The notes under the pieces: generated by a model
Databases searched by the model: none
Seen by the model: only the letters and a program-made list of their open reading frames with translations
What the model was told of the DNA's origin: nothing
Part shown: piece after piece, positions 29,601 to 44,600 of the stretch
How positions within the stretch are numbered: the stretch's first letter is position 1
Layout of the letters: every line of letters starts with the position of its first letter
Source: Camelus bactrianus
Taxonomy: Eukaryota; Chordata; Mammalia; Artiodactyla; Camelidae
Length of the DNA stretch: 64,000 nt
Reading direction: 5' to 3'
Assembly (NCBI RefSeq): GCF_048773025.1
Contig: NC_133556.1
Location: 1,519,001 to 1,583,000, forward strand
Position numbers and translations under genes: made by a program

Positions 29601-32600
29601 CGGGCCCTGCCGGTCACGGTCAGCCTCACCTCTAAGAGCCACACTGATCCTGAGTACTGCTCCCACAGCCCTGCCCTCCAGCCTCTCCCGGTGCTGCCCT
29701 CCCACTTGCCCAGAACCCTTCAGCTGCTCCCTATGGCCCCCGACCCCTGGGTGACCGTGTTCTCCAGCCGTGACGGCCTCGACCCGAGACCCTGCCCTGA
29801 TGGCCCCTCGCGGGCCCCGGGTCGGGAAGGAGGGCCTATTCTGTAGGAACAACGGGCATGTCAGTCTCCCTCCACGCATGCTCTGTGGTCCTCGCCCGCC
29901 GGCACGCAGTGGGTGCCCAGCAGAGGCTCACTGGCTTGATTTCCACCGCTGGTTGCACACAAAAGGGTTTCAGACCACCCGCTAACTCCAGCAGACCCCT
30001 ACAACCGCCTGGAGTTCTGTATTGAAAGGGCTGTCTGGGGAAGAGACGGATAATCCACTGGTGATGTCTGCCACGGGCAGAGGTGGGGAAGGGCTGCTAC
30101 AAGTGCGACTCCCGCTGGTTCAGTTGGCGGATTCATTAATCACTTCCTGCCGCAAACCAGAAATTGCTTCCACCAGTTGAGGCTCTGCCATCTGCAGCCC
30201 AGCCACGGGGGCCGGGGAAGAGGCACCCCAAGGGGCTCAGGGGTGCACCCTCCTTCTCTTGTTCTGGAGAGAGCGTGTAGCATGCAGGGGCCCTGACAGC
30301 CTCCCGCCTCTGCCTCGGTCCTCAGATCATGCAGCTCCTCACCAAAGGCAACCGGCAGCGCACGCAGGAGCCCACGGCCACCAACCAGACGTCATCCCGC
30401 TCCCACGCCGTGCTGCAGGTCACCGTGCGCCAGCGCAGTCGCGCCACCAACCTGGCGGGGGCAGTGCGCCTGGGGAGGCTCTTCATGGTGGACCTGGCGG
30501 GCTCAGAGCGGGCGTCCCAGGTTCCTGGCCTCTTCGTCACAGTTCCTCCCCTTGTGTCCATCTGCTGGCTAGTCCATGCGCAGGACACTGTCCCTCCTCG
30601 TTCAGCAGCTTCTCCAGCACCGAGACCGGCGCCTGGCCCAGGAGAGGCGCCCGCTAACCGCGCGCTGGCGGCCGGGCCGCGGAGCCAGGATTCAGGGAGG
30701 GCGCCCCGTGTGGCAGGCTCCCGGGGCACCAGACACACAGAGACGAGCTGCACCCAGACCTGCCGCTGGGAGCCCGGAGCCTCTCAGGGCGGGCGGGAGG
30801 CAGATGTGTGAGCAGATAATTACAGCACAGGGAGGCTGTGCTTTGAGATTTGGGGTCACACAGAGGCTGTGGCACCCAGGAGGGTGGGGTGGTTGTGGGG
30901 CCTCAGAGCTGAGCCTGAGGAAAAGCCTGTCAGGTGGAGGGAGCCGCGCGTGGAGGGGGGTGTTGGTCGGGAGGCCGCGCCCCGCCTGCCTGCCCCCTCG
31001 CCCCTGCTCCAGCCATTGTGGCGCCTGTCGCTGGGAGTGAGGGTTGTGCTCACCGTTGCCTGGGGGCCGAGCGGTCCTCAGGGACACCACCCAGCCCAGC
31101 GGCAGGAACAGGGAGGGTGCTGGATGGAGGCAGTGCCAGAACAATAACGCTACCAGCGAGGGACGCCTCTCCCATCCCTCCAAGGCACCAGCACTTAGCA
31201 CTCATAAGTCCCGTAACCCCAAGTCTGTGAGGTGGGCGGCCTCACGCCTGTGTTACCAATGCTGGGCTGAGGCTCTGGTGGTGGCGGCGTGGCCTCGCCG
31301 TGACAACGCCGTGCACAACGGGAGGGGTCCGGCCCAGAGCTGTACCTTTCACGGCTGATACCCCTCCTGCAGTTTGCACTGTGTGCTCTGCGTCCTCAGA
31401 GTGTGTTGGTCATTGCATCTCTTCACTCATTCACTCACCTGCCCTGCACCTGGCCCTGCCCTTGGGCTGCTGAAATGAGCAGCCTGACCAGCTGGCCCAC
31501 AGTCCGACAGGTCTAAAAGTAACATACTAATACAGTATGAGGCTGGAGGTGCAGTAGGCCAACACATCAGAGATGACCGCCCCGAGAAGATAGCGAGTTA
31601 CTCACAGCTCCCGGACCGGGGGGGTGGGGTGGGGACCACGGGATGCCTCGCAGGGCCACGTGGTGGGGGGGGCAGGAGGCGGGGGGGGGAGCGGGGATCA
31701 CGTGGGCCAGAGACTTTGTTATGGCTTCTGTGGGAAGGCAGGGTGAGCAGGCTTGGGGTCAGCTAGTTTGGGTCATTCCAGTGGGCCCTGGGGCACAGGG
31801 GCTGTCCCTGCTGACGAGGGCAGGGGGACAGTGGCCCAGAGTGTGGGGGCCCCTGGAGGAGGGGGTGGGGCAGGCTCTGGGTTGGCTGGTTTGCATTTGA
31901 AGCCTGTGCTCATGGGTGAGTGGCTTGTCTCTAGGACCCGGCCATCCTGGGAGGGACAGCAGGGTCCCCCGATGACAAAGCCTCAGAATAGAGAAAACAA
32001 GAGACGTGGTTGATACACAGACAGATGGGGGTGCACACAGCTTCACGTTCACGAAGCTGAGTGTGACGGAGGCCTGGGCTCTGCCTGTGCCGGCTGGACA
32101 GTGCCATGTCCTCAGGGGCAGGTAGGGCCCGTCTCCCCTGGACTTGGCGCTGAGAGAGGCCACCAGACTCAGGAGGTTGAGGCTTTGGGTCCTTGTTCTC
32201 CTTCTGCTCCAACTTGCTGTGTGCCTTTGGGCAGGCCACTGTCCCTCTCTGGGCCTTAGTTTTTAAGCTGTATACTCAGGTGGCCTAGTGCGCTGTCTTT
32301 AGGATCTGCTTGGCTCTCATGGTCTGTCGTTTCTTCAGAGAAAATTGCTCATGAAAGAGTTTGTTCCAGGGCACGAGTTCTCCAAGAAAGCCCCTTGAAT
32401 CTGTGGCACAGATACGTGATACCTGAGAAGCTGCTGCGCCTGGGTCATGCCAGCAGCCCCAGGCCTGCCGCACACCAGCTCCCACTCAGGGACACGGCAG
32501 CTCACGTCTACCGCTCGCTTCTGTGGGCTCTGCTCTGAGCTGGTCTCTTACATGTGTTGCCCATTAAATCCTGGCTGTGACCCGGGGCGACTGCCCCTTT

Positions 32601-35600
32601 TGTAAATAAGGAGACTGAGACAGATTGGGAGATCCGTCCAGGATAAGTCGTTTAAGCTATTCTCAAACTGCGCCCCAAACTGGCTCTAAACCCGTGCCCT
32701 TAAAATGTCATTCTTCTTCCTGATTTCAAATGTAATAAAACTCAGCACAGAAAGTACGGAAAATGCGGTTAAGCCGAAGGAAGAAAATCAACATCCCCGC
32801 AATGGCTGCACGGAGGGGAAGTCATCCCGACAGCCGTTTGGCGGGTGTCCTCCTAAGGCCCCTTCATGCATCTCCACGCATTTGCTCCACACACAGCCAT
32901 TGAGCCCCACTGTGGGCCAGACACCCACCAGTGTCCGGGCTCTGGGGACACAGGGCCAACTCATGGGGCTTATGTCCTGTGGGGAGCAGTTAAGGAAATA
33001 TCAAATGTGTAAGAGATTTGAAGGAAATATACAGGGTGATGTGGTCTCCCCTGCAGAGAGTGAGGTCGGGCAGGTGCTCCCGCAGGAGGACCAAGCTGAG
33101 ACTGGCGTGGGTGTTGCCTCATGAAGACACACACATTTATATTTTTATTATAAAAGTGGGATTGTTCTGCACAGACATCCCTCTGACCCAATTTTTATCT
33201 CATTTAATAGTGAGTGTCTTTTCAACATTGGTAAATAGCTCTACCCCATCCATTTTACTGGCTGTGTAGTATTCCACAGCAGAATCCAGTGTTATTTCTG
33301 TCACTGGCCCCAGCTCTACAGAAGTGTGGTCAGTGCATCCATCCTGAGCCTCCTGGGGTGGGGCGGGGTTATCGCACCCTCCAGACCTCGGTCCCCTCCC
33401 CTGGGGCCCGGGGTGGGGAGACGGCAAGCAAGGGAAAGACCACCTCCCCGCCAGCCTGGCCTCTCCTCACGCAGACCCAGAACCGAGGCGTGAGGATGAA
33501 GGAGGGCGCCCACATCAACCGCTCCCTGCTGGCGCTGGGCAACTGCATCAACGCTCTCAGCGAGAAGGGCGGCAGCCGGGCGCAGTACATGAACTTCCGG
33601 GACAGCAAACTCACACGCCTGCTGAAGGTATGAGCCCCAGGCCCGAGCGGGGCACTGCTACCTCTGACCGCAACTTTCAGGATTTACTGGATCTGAGGGC
33701 CCTTCCAGGAACCCCCGAAGGCAGGAAAATCGCTGTTTTCTCTGTAGAAACCATATCTAGTCTCTTTGACTCCTCCATCCACCCACGCTTGCATACTCCC
33801 AGGGACAGGCCACTCACTCCTTTGCCGGACCACCTGTCCCATCCTGACAGTTTGACCAAGACAACTTCTCTTCATTCTGAGCTGAGTGCTGTCAGCTCTG
33901 TTCCACAGCGAGGCGGGGTGCAAGCAGACAAAGGGGCCAAGCCGCAAATCCATGTCTGCACGTCTGGCCTCGGTCCAATCTGCCCGCGTCAGAGCACAAG
34001 TCAGACGGGTGGGCCTGCAGCGGTGCCACCTCGTCCGAGCGTCACCCCCACTGCTGGCCCCTTGGTCCCCAGCTGCCTTCTCAGGGTCTGGAGCAGGAGC
34101 CTCAGGCAGGAGGGTCTGAAGAGCTGGGGACGGGTGGAGGAGGGGCGGCGCCGCCGGGCAGGTGGGGGTCTGGATCCCACCCCCGACTCTCGCTGTCCTC
34201 GGAGCAGGACGCCCTGGGCGGGAACAGCCGGACGGTGATGATCGCCCACGTCAGCCCGGCCAGCACGCACTTCGAGGAGTTGCGATGCACCCTGCTGTAC
34301 GCCTACCGCGCAAAGAACATCAAGACGAGGGTGAGGCCCTCCCTCCCTCTTGCTCACCCACCGGCTCTGAATCCCACGGCTCTGCTGCCAGAGGCTGGAG
34401 GGGAGGGGCCCTTCCAGCTCCCATGGCTCCTGGCACCCCACCTGTGTCCGCGTCCCTCCAGGCTCTGCTACTTTCGGAGCCTCCTCCCCCACTTTGTGTC
34501 TCCCCTTCTCCTCCTGTGTTGATTGTAGGGCCCTCTTGCTCCGGCATGATCTCATCTCAAGATCCCTAATTACATCTGCAGAGACCTCTTCCCCCCAAAT
34601 GAGGCCACATTCGCGGGGCTCAGGGTGTTTAGGTGGGGACTTACCCATGGGCCCCGGCTCCCGGTGGGAATTAATGCAACTCTCAGTGACCCTCTCCCTA
34701 GGAAGCAGGTCCTATCAGCCCATTTTACAGACTGAGCAGCTGAAGCAGAGAGGCAAAGCAACTTCTCCAGCCTCCCACGGCTGGAGCAGAGCTGGTGTGG
34801 GACCCAGAGAGCCTGGCTCTGGAGTCCATGCCTTCAACCTCTGTGACATGAGATGAGCTCCCCTGGCGCCCGGCTCTGAGCTAGGCGCCTTGATGAAAAT
34901 TAAAAAAAAAAACAGACGGAGCTTCTGCTCCCACAGGAACCCTGAGCACAGCAGCGGGTGGGGGGTGACCCTGAGCACAGCAGCGGGGGCGGCAGACTCA
35001 CATGAACTCACAGACGCAGACATCGTTTCCAGTTTGCGGCAAGTGCTCTAAATGAGACCCCCAGGCCACTGCAAGGAAGAGGCACAGAGGAGGCCGAATT
35101 GAGAGGGGTCTTCCGCTGAGGGGGACCCGGCAAGGGATAAAAAGTGTCCGTGCAGACGTGGGGCCACCCAGCACATCCAGTAAAACTCACAGAGCGCGTG
35201 TGCCCTGAGGCCAGCAGGGTCCCCTCCGAGTCTCCCAGAGAAACACGGACCCACGTGCTCAGGGAAGTCATGTCACAGGAAAGCCCCAAAGTGCCCACGA
35301 AGGGGACGGGACAAGCCCTCGGTGTGTCCCTCCCACGGCCCGCTCTGCAGCTGTGACAGAGAACGGGGTAGACAGAGAACGTGCGGACAGACCGCCTCTA
35401 AGACACGTTGCTGGAAGAGAAAAATGGTCAAAATCATAGAAGCTCCACTAATATAATTTACATCAAAGTCCGGAGCCAAACCTACACCCAGAGACTCCCC
35501 AGAGGTCTCTCTCTGGGTAGGTTCGTATGTACGTTCGAAATGGCACAGAAAGCAATCCAGAAGGATGCACGCCAACGTGGTAGCAGTGGTTCCCCAGGGG

Positions 35601-38600
35601 GAGGGTTTTCAAAAACTTCTGGGTTGTTTGAAAATTTCTGGCAAAATATACATAACAAAATCCACCGCTTTAACCATTTTAAATGTTACAGTTCAGTGGC
35701 ATTGAGCATATTGCCTTGTGCAACCATCACCACAGTCCTTCTCCAGAATCCTCCATCTTCCCAGCCTGAAACCCTGTCCCCCTCCCCCAGCCCCCGGCCC
35801 CCACCCTCTGCTGTCTGTCTCTGGGACTCTGACTCTCCGGGGACCTCGTAGAAGTGGAATCACACAGTGTCTGTCCTTCTGTGTCTGGTTTATTTCTCTG
35901 AGCACCGTGTCCTCGAGGTCCCGCCACGCTGTAACAGGTGTCAGAGTCTCTTTCCTTTTTACGGCCCAGTAGTGCTGATGTGAATTTTTGTGACAAAACG
36001 TGCTTGCGTGTTTCTGGCGTAAACCCTTCACGGGAAAGGGGTCCTCCGCGGGGCAGCCGCCTGGCCCTGACCTTGGCCGCGTCCTGCCCCCAGGTCAAGC
36101 GCAACCTGTTGAAGGTGTCCTACCACATCACGCAGTACACGGACGTCATCTCCGACCTGCGCAGGGAGATCGAGCGCCTCCAGTGCAAGGTCGAGAAGCA
36201 GGAGGAGCAAGGGCGAAGCGAGCCTGGTGTCCAGGACGCTCCAGGTACGGCCGAGCACACGCCTGGCGCCTCCTGCCCCGCCTGGCACGGGGTCCGCGCC
36301 GAGCGTCCCGCCCGGGGCCCCGGCACCGCCCCCGCTCCCAGCCCTGTTGGGCCTCCCGGGGTGACCGGGCCAGCGCCCGCCTTGGCTCTAACTGTGAGCC
36401 GGCTGTCTTCCCCCACCTCACCTGATCCCTTCCTCCTGTATCTCTTTGCTGCTTTTCTTCTTTCCCATCTACTTTTTTTTTCCTTCCCAAGTCAGATTTT
36501 TATTTTTTTAAGTAACTTTTCAAGGGGAAGGGTACAGCTCAGTGGTAGAGCACGTGCTTAGCATGCATGGGGCCCTGCGTTCAATCCCCAGCACCTCCAT
36601 TAAAATAAATATACAACCTAAGTGCCCCTCCCCCAAATAATCTTTCTGTTTTGGAATAATTTTAAACCTACAGAAAAGCTGCAGATGGTCTAGAGCGCCC
36701 AGCTCCCCCAACATCAGCATCTAGTGCCTTTAAAAAAGTTCACTGCAGCAAAGCTCACAGAACATGAAGTTCACCACCTTAGAGTGAACGGTTCCCCAGC
36801 AGATCCACCGTGCTGGGCAGCCCTGGCCTCTGTCTCCTTCCAGAAAGCCTCCACCCCCCCGAGTGGAACCCACACCCACTGGGCGGCTTCCCTCATTCCT
36901 CCCGTCTCCCCAGATCAGTGGGCTGTCGGCCTCCTTTTGGGGGACAGCACACCACAACTTTACCCTAAAATGATCAAATTAATCAGTAAGTTTAAAAGGT
37001 GCTCCTAAAAAATACCTGTGACAGGCGGGGAGGGATAAATTGAGAGCTTTTGGGATTTGCAGCTACAAACTATTGTATGTAAGATACATAAACAACAATG
37101 TCCTACTGTGCAGCACAGGGAACTACGTTCAATATCTTGTAGTAACTCATCGTGAAGAATGTGTGTGTGTGTGTGTGTGTTTATCACTGAATCACCATGC
37201 TACACTCCAGAGACTTACACAACACTGTAAACCAACTATACTTCAATTAAAAAAACCCAGCCTGTTGGGGGAAGGTGTTGCTCAAGTGGCAGAGCGTGTG
37301 CTTAGCAGGCACGAGGTCTGGGGTTCAATCCCCAGTCCCTCCATTAAAAATAAATAAACCTAATTACCTCCCTCCCCTGCCAAAAAAAAAAAAAAACCCT
37401 GTTAACGAAGTCTGGCTAAGTACACACACGCGCACACACACACACGTGCACAGACACACACGCACATGTGCTTTTGGCTATTAAGACAAGCTTTGCCGTG
37501 GTAAATAAAGGACTTTAGAAAATCAGTAAGAAAGAGCAAACAGCCCAATTTAAAAAATACGAGGAAATGAGGAAATGAATAGGCAGTTCAGAGGGTTTCC
37601 AGTGGCCATAAACACAGGGAAAGACTCTCAGTCCATGAGGAAATAGAGATGCAGGTTGAGCCAGTCTTCACTTACTGGACCGGCTGAAGCTGAGATGCCG
37701 GGCACTATTAAGCGGCTCACGTACAACAAGGTGTGGAAACGGCAGCCCCAAACACAGCTACCGGGAGCCTAACTTAACGTGTCTCCTTGGAGGCTGATCT
37801 GCAGCGTCTGCTCACACTTGACCTGCACCGTGTTCTGTGCCCCAGCAATTTCCCCCACATCCACCATGCGGCGCACGCGCTCTCGTGCCCAAGGGGGCTG
37901 TGCGACGAGACAGCGCCCATCAAAGGGGGTGGGACAAGCTAGTGGTGGTCCCTCCTGCGGACCGCCCTGCAGGTGTTACAGAGACAGGGAAGACCCACCT
38001 GCGCAGACAGACGGCCTCCAAGACAGGCTGCTGGGCGGGAAATCAAGTTAAAGAGTGCTGCCCACAGCCTGATACAACTCTCCCACCCAAACTCCAGACA
38101 TCTCCTTATGCACAACACCGCACAGAAAAAACTCGGAGGGGACACACCAAAATGCCAGCGGTGGTCTCCTGGGGGTGGGGGACTGGGATGGGCGAGCAGG
38201 CGATCAGAGAGATGTCAAGGGGTCTTTAAGTCTCGCGGTGTTACTCGAATATTTATCACAAAAGCCTGTTCCCGTGTTCCCTGTGTAAATACATCGTATT
38301 TAGAGACGTTCCTGATTATAAGGGTGATGGACATTTATCCCTCAAAGCCCGGAGCTGACAGCAAAGTGTAAGAAGAAGAAAAGATAAGCCGCCCACTACC
38401 CCACAACTTGAAGATGCCGCAGTTAGTGTTTCGCCGTTTCCTTCTGGGCCCCTAGACAAACCAGCTCACGCACGCACAGCAAAATCAGTCAGGGTTGTGC
38501 TCTTTTCGCACATTTCTTGGGTGCCTACTGTGTAGCAGGTGCAGATCAGCGTTGGGGGTGCAGGGGGAGTGAGGTCTGGGGGGCCCCGCCCGCAAGAAGG

Positions 38601-41600
38601 TACGTTCTCAAAGGAGGAGGATACAGTGGGCAGGGGACAGAGGGCGGGAGGAGGGGAGGGCGCTGCGTACGCTGAGTGGGTGGAAAGGCCTCGCCGGGGA
38701 GGCCGCACTTCAGGGAGGGAGGGCAGAGCCGTGCAGATCCCGGTCAGTGGAGCTGCCTGTGCGGAGGCCCTGGGGTGGGGGTGGGTTTGATGAGTTCCAG
38801 GGCAGATGGCAGCCGATGTGGCTGGCACACGTGGTGGGAGACGAGGCTGGAAAGACGTGGAAAGGGGCCTGGGTTTACCCTGAGTGTAACGGGAGGCCGA
38901 GGAGAGAGTGAGCAGGACAGTGGCGTGCTGGAGCCCCCCGGGATGTGCAGCTGTGAAGCAGATGGGAGCCACTCAGAAGAGCTGGGCTTTTCCTAAGGCC
39001 GTTGTGGGGCAGGTGGAGGGTTCTCCACAGCTGGGGTTTTGCCTGCAGACCAGAACGGGAGTTGAGGGAGGAGGCTGGGTGACGACCGAGGTCAGCTGTG
39101 AACGAGGGAGAAGAAAATGCTCCTGCTACTGATACGGGGAATTTCCAGTCCGCACGGAAGGAGACAGAACAGCCCAGTGACCCTCGTGAGCACCCACGCC
39201 CCCGCCTGTGTCCTTCCCCATCCGTCCGCGCACTTCCCTCATCCTACCATCTTGAAGCAAACCCCAGACATCATAGCATTTTATTCATAAACGTGTCAGC
39301 CTATAATCCCTAAAAAATCAAGGCTCTTTACAAAAACATAACTACAGTACCATTTCCACACCTTAAAGAACGTTAACAGTAACTTGTCCACATCATCAGA
39401 GAGCCGGCAGGTGTTCAAATTTCCGACAGTCTGAGCGATGCAACAAATCTCTTTTGTTGTTGAACTAAGATCCTAAGAGAGTCCACATCCTGAGTTTGGC
39501 TGATAAATCTTAAACTTTTATGTCTCTTTTGTTCTATGGGCTTCCCCGCCCCCCTTTAAATTCTTCTGGAGGAAACTGGGCCGTGGGTCTTGTGGCGTTT
39601 CTTCCCGTCTGCTTGTGCGTTTGCAGGTTCCTCTGGGCTCTGTATTTCTATGTGTTTCTATCTAAAGGCTGGAAAGAGGAAGATTTGAAAATTTTTAAAA
39701 AACATAACGGAATTGAGAGCATGTGGTTCTTAGGGTGAGGGCAACACCCCGGACACGGCGGAGTCGGTGGACTGGACACTTCTGGGGCCGGAGGGGCTGA
39801 CAGAGCGGGAGGCGGGCGGGGGGCCTGCAGCCGTGCGGACGGCCGGCCCAGGGCTGGGCTGGGGGTTGCTGGTCAGGGGAGGGAGGGCAGCAGGTCCAGA
39901 GGACAGGAGGTCAAGGAACGAAGGCCCTTGGGTGGTGGCTGGATTGTCTGAGGATTTTGGAGTCACCAGGAGTGATGAGAGAGAAGTGGGAGGAGACACT
40001 CAGAAGGCTGGTGTGGAGACCGTCCGTGCAGAAGGGGGAGCGGGCTGCGCCCGAGGGGGCGCTGGCGGTGGGCCGCGGGCACTGCCTTCTGAGAACAACA
40101 CTGGGGAGAACACACGCCCTGAGGGGCCGGGAGGAGCCTCAGCCTCAGCGGTCAGAGGGGGCCAGGAGAGAGGACAGCCACCTCGGGGAGGACTGTCCTG
40201 AGAGCCAGAGATGCCACACCGTCATTCGTTTCCAGCCTTACTTAGACGTGACTGACGGTTTTTGTGACATCTGGGATTTTCTATGCATAAAATCGCGTCG
40301 CTGGCAAACAGACAGGTTTGCTTCTTCCTCTCTGATCTGGGGCCTCTTCTCTTCCCTCCCGGCTGCTCTGCGGGGGCTGCCAGTACGTGTTCGATGCGAG
40401 GGTGAGGTTGGGCACCCCGGGCATGCTCCTGACCTGAGAGGAAAAGACGTCAGCCCGTCGCCACTGAGTGTGACGTTAGCCGTGGGCGTGTCACATGTGG
40501 CCCTTGTCATGTTGAGGTACGTTCCTCCCACACCTACTTTGTTGACAGTTTTTTGTCATGAAAGGACTCTGGGTTTTCTCAAACACTCTTCCTGCATCTG
40601 TTGAGTTGATCGTATGATTTTTGTCTTCCATCCTGTCCGCGTGGGGCATCACCATCACTGCTCTGCGTACGTGGAACCGTCCTTGCACCCACGTGCCCAT
40701 GGTGTGCGGTGTTCTGACCTGCCATGGGATTCGGGTCGCTAGTGTTCTGTTGAGACTTCTTTGCATCTGTATCAGTGAGAGATACTGGCCTGTACTTTCT
40801 TTTCATGTAGCGCCCTTGTCTGGTTTTGGTACCAGGGGAATGCTGGCTTTGTAAAATGAATTTGGGAGTATCCCCTCCTCTTCAACTTTTTGGAAGAGTT
40901 TGAGTATTGGTGTTAATCGTTCTTTGAATGTTTGGCAGAATTCACCCGTGCAGACGTCAGGCCCTGGGCTTTTCTTTGTCAAGAGGTTTCCGGCCACTGA
41001 TTGAATCATTGTGCTCATTACTGGTCTGCTTAGATTTTCTGTTTCTTCATGATGAAGGCTTGATAGGTTGTATGTTTCTAGGAATTTATCCCTTTCTTCT
41101 CGATTAGCCAGCTTGTTGGTGTGGAGTTGATCACAGTAACCACGATTCTCTGTATTTCTGTGGTACCAGTTGTAATGGCTCCTCTTTCATCTGTGATCTT
41201 ATTTATCTGAGTCTCTCTCTCTCTTTCTCTCTTGGTCAGTCTGGCTAAAGGCTTGTGCATTTGGTTTATCTTTCCAAGAAGCCAGCTCGTAGCCTCGTTG
41301 CTCCTTCCCGTCGTTTTCGTGCGTCTCTGCTCCACCCTTGCTCTCCCCCTCCTCCAGCTACATTTGGGTTTAGTTTGTTCTTTTTCTAATTCCTCGAGGT
41401 CACTGCTATCGCTTTGACGTGCACCTTCCTGGGCCTTTTTCTGTGCAGCGCTGTGGACACAACTGCATCCAGAGAGGCGCATGGTTTGCGTGCGTGCACG
41501 TCCACAGGGGTGGCCGGCACTGGCTCTGCGCATAAATGACGTTGGACTATCGTAGCTGCTCTTCTTTAACTTGCTTCTCTCGTCCAAGGATGAGCCTTGG

Positions 41601-44600
41601 AGGCCGTCCAGCAGCACGTGTGGGGCCACCTCATCTCTGTGACAGCTGCAGAGTGCCCATAGGATGGCCGTGCTGCGATGGGCACTTCGGGGCTTTCCAG
41701 GCACACAGCCTCCTGGTGCACACGGTTGCCTCTTTCTTGGTGGTAGACTTGGGGCTCAGATTTCTGGTGGAGCAAAAGGGTGAAGGAAACTTTCAAAGAA
41801 GAGGGGCCGCGGTTGATGACAGATGGCGTCCCCTGGGGCCAGCAGAGGGTTTGTGGGGCTGGAGGGGGCTGTTGTAGAGAATCTGTGAAGCTAGGTGACG
41901 ACCAGGAAGCTTGGGCTTCTTCGGGGTCAGGGGTCAACAGGGGTGCATGCCATAACGGCTCTCACCCCGCTGGCCTCTTAGTTATTGGGGCTGGTCTTGA
42001 TGGGCCTAATGGAGAAGCTGGGCAGTGTCACGGAGGGAAGGGGGTCTCATGGTGAGCCCTGAGGGCATGACAGGCTCCCCCTGGGTCCTGCTGTGGCAAG
42101 CCTCGGGCGGCAGTGGGGCGCTGGTATGCGGGGCTCTGCTGGGGTCGCTGCTGGGCTACCGTGTACTCCCCCGCGGCTTTGTTTTAATGCCTGCAGTGAT
42201 TTGGTCGTCCGGATGGACCATGATTTATTTCACCACTCCCAGATTGCTTGACGTTTAGGGAAAAGGGACCCCTTGAACACCGACGTCAAGGCTGGGAGCA
42301 CCGAGACACGTGACCACAGTGGCACGTTCTACCGGGGCAGGCAGGGAAAGCCTCTGACTAATCACCAGACAACTGTTAGGTAGGAACTCCCCATGGGGAC
42401 AGAAAGACAAGAATAGTGTTGTTCTGTGGAACTGACGTTCCAGCAGGAAAGGCAGGTACCGAACATTTATCACACAATGTTACCTGGTTAACAATATGCA
42501 GAGGACCGGCAAGGAGAAGGTAGGATGTTATCAGAGGAAGGATGGACCCAGATTGAGAGTCCAGAAGGGTTTCCCTGAGGAAGTGAGGTCTGAGGCGAGA
42601 TGGCTAGCCCAGCCCCACTCCTCCTTGGATTCCTGAGACTCAGATCCAGGTAACCTGACCTCAACCCAGGCAAAGAAAGTCTAACTCCCTCTAAATTATC
42701 CACCCATTTATTCACCCATCCATCCATCATCTTCTCATTCATTCATCCAGCCATCCACCCACCCACCCTCCACCCTTCATCCACCCACTCACCCTCCACC
42801 CTTCATCCACCCATCCATCCACACTGTATATAAAGCCCCTCCTTGGGCCGGATCCTATGCTGATGGGCAAGCATGGAGTCAGCCCTGGCCTGGGTGGCCC
42901 TGTTCCCGGTGCAGCTGGCTCTCTTCCTGCCCCCAGCCACGATCCCCCCTCCTGATGCAGAGGAGGATAGCCGCCTGCAGATGAACAAGGTCCGGGCACA
43001 GCTCATCGGGGCCTTCAAGGAGCAGCTGGAGATGAGGCGCAGCCTGCTGGAGCTGGAGAACACCAATGTCGAGCTGCACATAGACACGTCCCGCCACCTG
43101 CTGACCATCGCAGAGTGAGCCAGCCCGCCCAGCCCGGGGAGGGGAGGCCAGTGGGGCCGGGGGCGGGGAAGCTCCGAGGGGACCTCCTTCTTTTGCTGTT
43201 GTCCAGCCTCCCTCTACTGCCTTCAGGTCCCCAAGGGGGGGCTTCAGCCAAGGCAGAGTCCAGGGCCAGCCCTGGCGGGTTAGGGTTAATCCCATTTTGC
43301 GGCGAGGATACTGAGGTCAGAGGGGATGCAGGTTTGCCCGAGGTTGTGCGCCCACTAGGCTGGAGCTCTCTCCCCGAGTCCACACTCACTCAAGGGTCAT
43401 ACCCCTGTGAATAACTGACCGTGTGCAGAGGGACTGGCCGTGCAATTTACTGTCCAGACCAGGACTCACTGAGGGGTGAAGGGTGCTATTAGCAATCACA
43501 CTGGGATGACAGGTGTCACCGGGATACCCCCGACAAACGAGGACGCATGGCCACCCTGCTCACGGGCCCCGGCGCTGTGACTTCCATTTCTCCTCCTCCT
43601 TCCTGCTCATTTTCTTAACTACACACTCGGCATGGCCCACACTGCAGGAATTCGGGTAGAAGTATGTGCCGCTGCTCCCAGCCCTGCCCCCTCAGGGGCT
43701 CCTCCCCCCACAGTTTCCACACGATCCTCATTGTACTTTGGGTTGGATCTGGCGCCCGATGTGCAGCTTTGGAGGTGTTGCCCTGAGCCAGGTCACCCCA
43801 GGCAGCCCTCCCAGAGCCCCAGGTGTGCTGTTGTCATCGAGTTTCACAGCTGAGGGAACCGGGGCGCGTGTACCTGGCAGGTGGCCGTGGTCGCCCGGGT
43901 GCCCCGGCCCCATCTGGGGCTGGAGGTGGGGAGGCCTGGCTGCAAGGTCCTGAGCTCGGTCCCTCGGCGACCCCACCGCAAGTGTTTGCTGCTTCTTTAC
44001 TTCCTCCCAGTTCGCGTTCACGCCTTCTTGTTTTTCATACGCAGAGAAGAGATCGGATAGCAGGCCCAGTTCTGCCCCATTTTCATGCCCATGCCTGCGA
44101 GTAGCCCAGCTGGGGGCCAAGAGGGACTCCCAGCCCGGGCGGCCCGCCCTCTGACCCTGACCCCTCTGCTGTGGCTGCAGCTGGGAGCGAGAGAGGACCT
44201 ACCACCTCGTGTGCAGGGCCCGCACGCCCGGGAGGGACCAGGAGCCCGTGGAGGCCAATGCAGACGGGGGCGAGGGCGAGTCTGCAGAGCCACATGAGGT
44301 GGCCCTGGCCAGAGAGGAGGTCAGCATGCTTTTGGCAGAGCAGCGGAGAACGGCGGCCCTCAAGGTAGGGGAGAGGGACCGGGCATGTCCACGGTCACAG
44401 CAGTGTGGTGACAGCTGCTAACACTGACGGCAGCCAGTGCACTGGCCCTCTGACAGTAGTCACTGGTGTACAGCCAACCACGACCATCCTATAGATGTGA
44501 ACGACGGGGCTCAGAGGGACGAGATAAATTGTCCCAAACCCCCAGAGAGCAGGCGGAGCAGAGCTGGGACCTGACCTGAGCCCGACTCCGAAGTCCATGC

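Larger units (their letters stand above)
36245..42936 (+). other. KIF19-like: KIF19-like intron 10 (6.7 kb)
   Basis: This is the largest intron of the gene and is mostly repeats: SINEs, an L1 3' end, L1 ORF2, L2 and a CATC-rich microsatellite. Human KIF19 carries a short stretch between the segments encoded by exons 10 and 11 that is not found here, so a small missed exon in this intron cannot be excluded. Confidence 0.6.
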
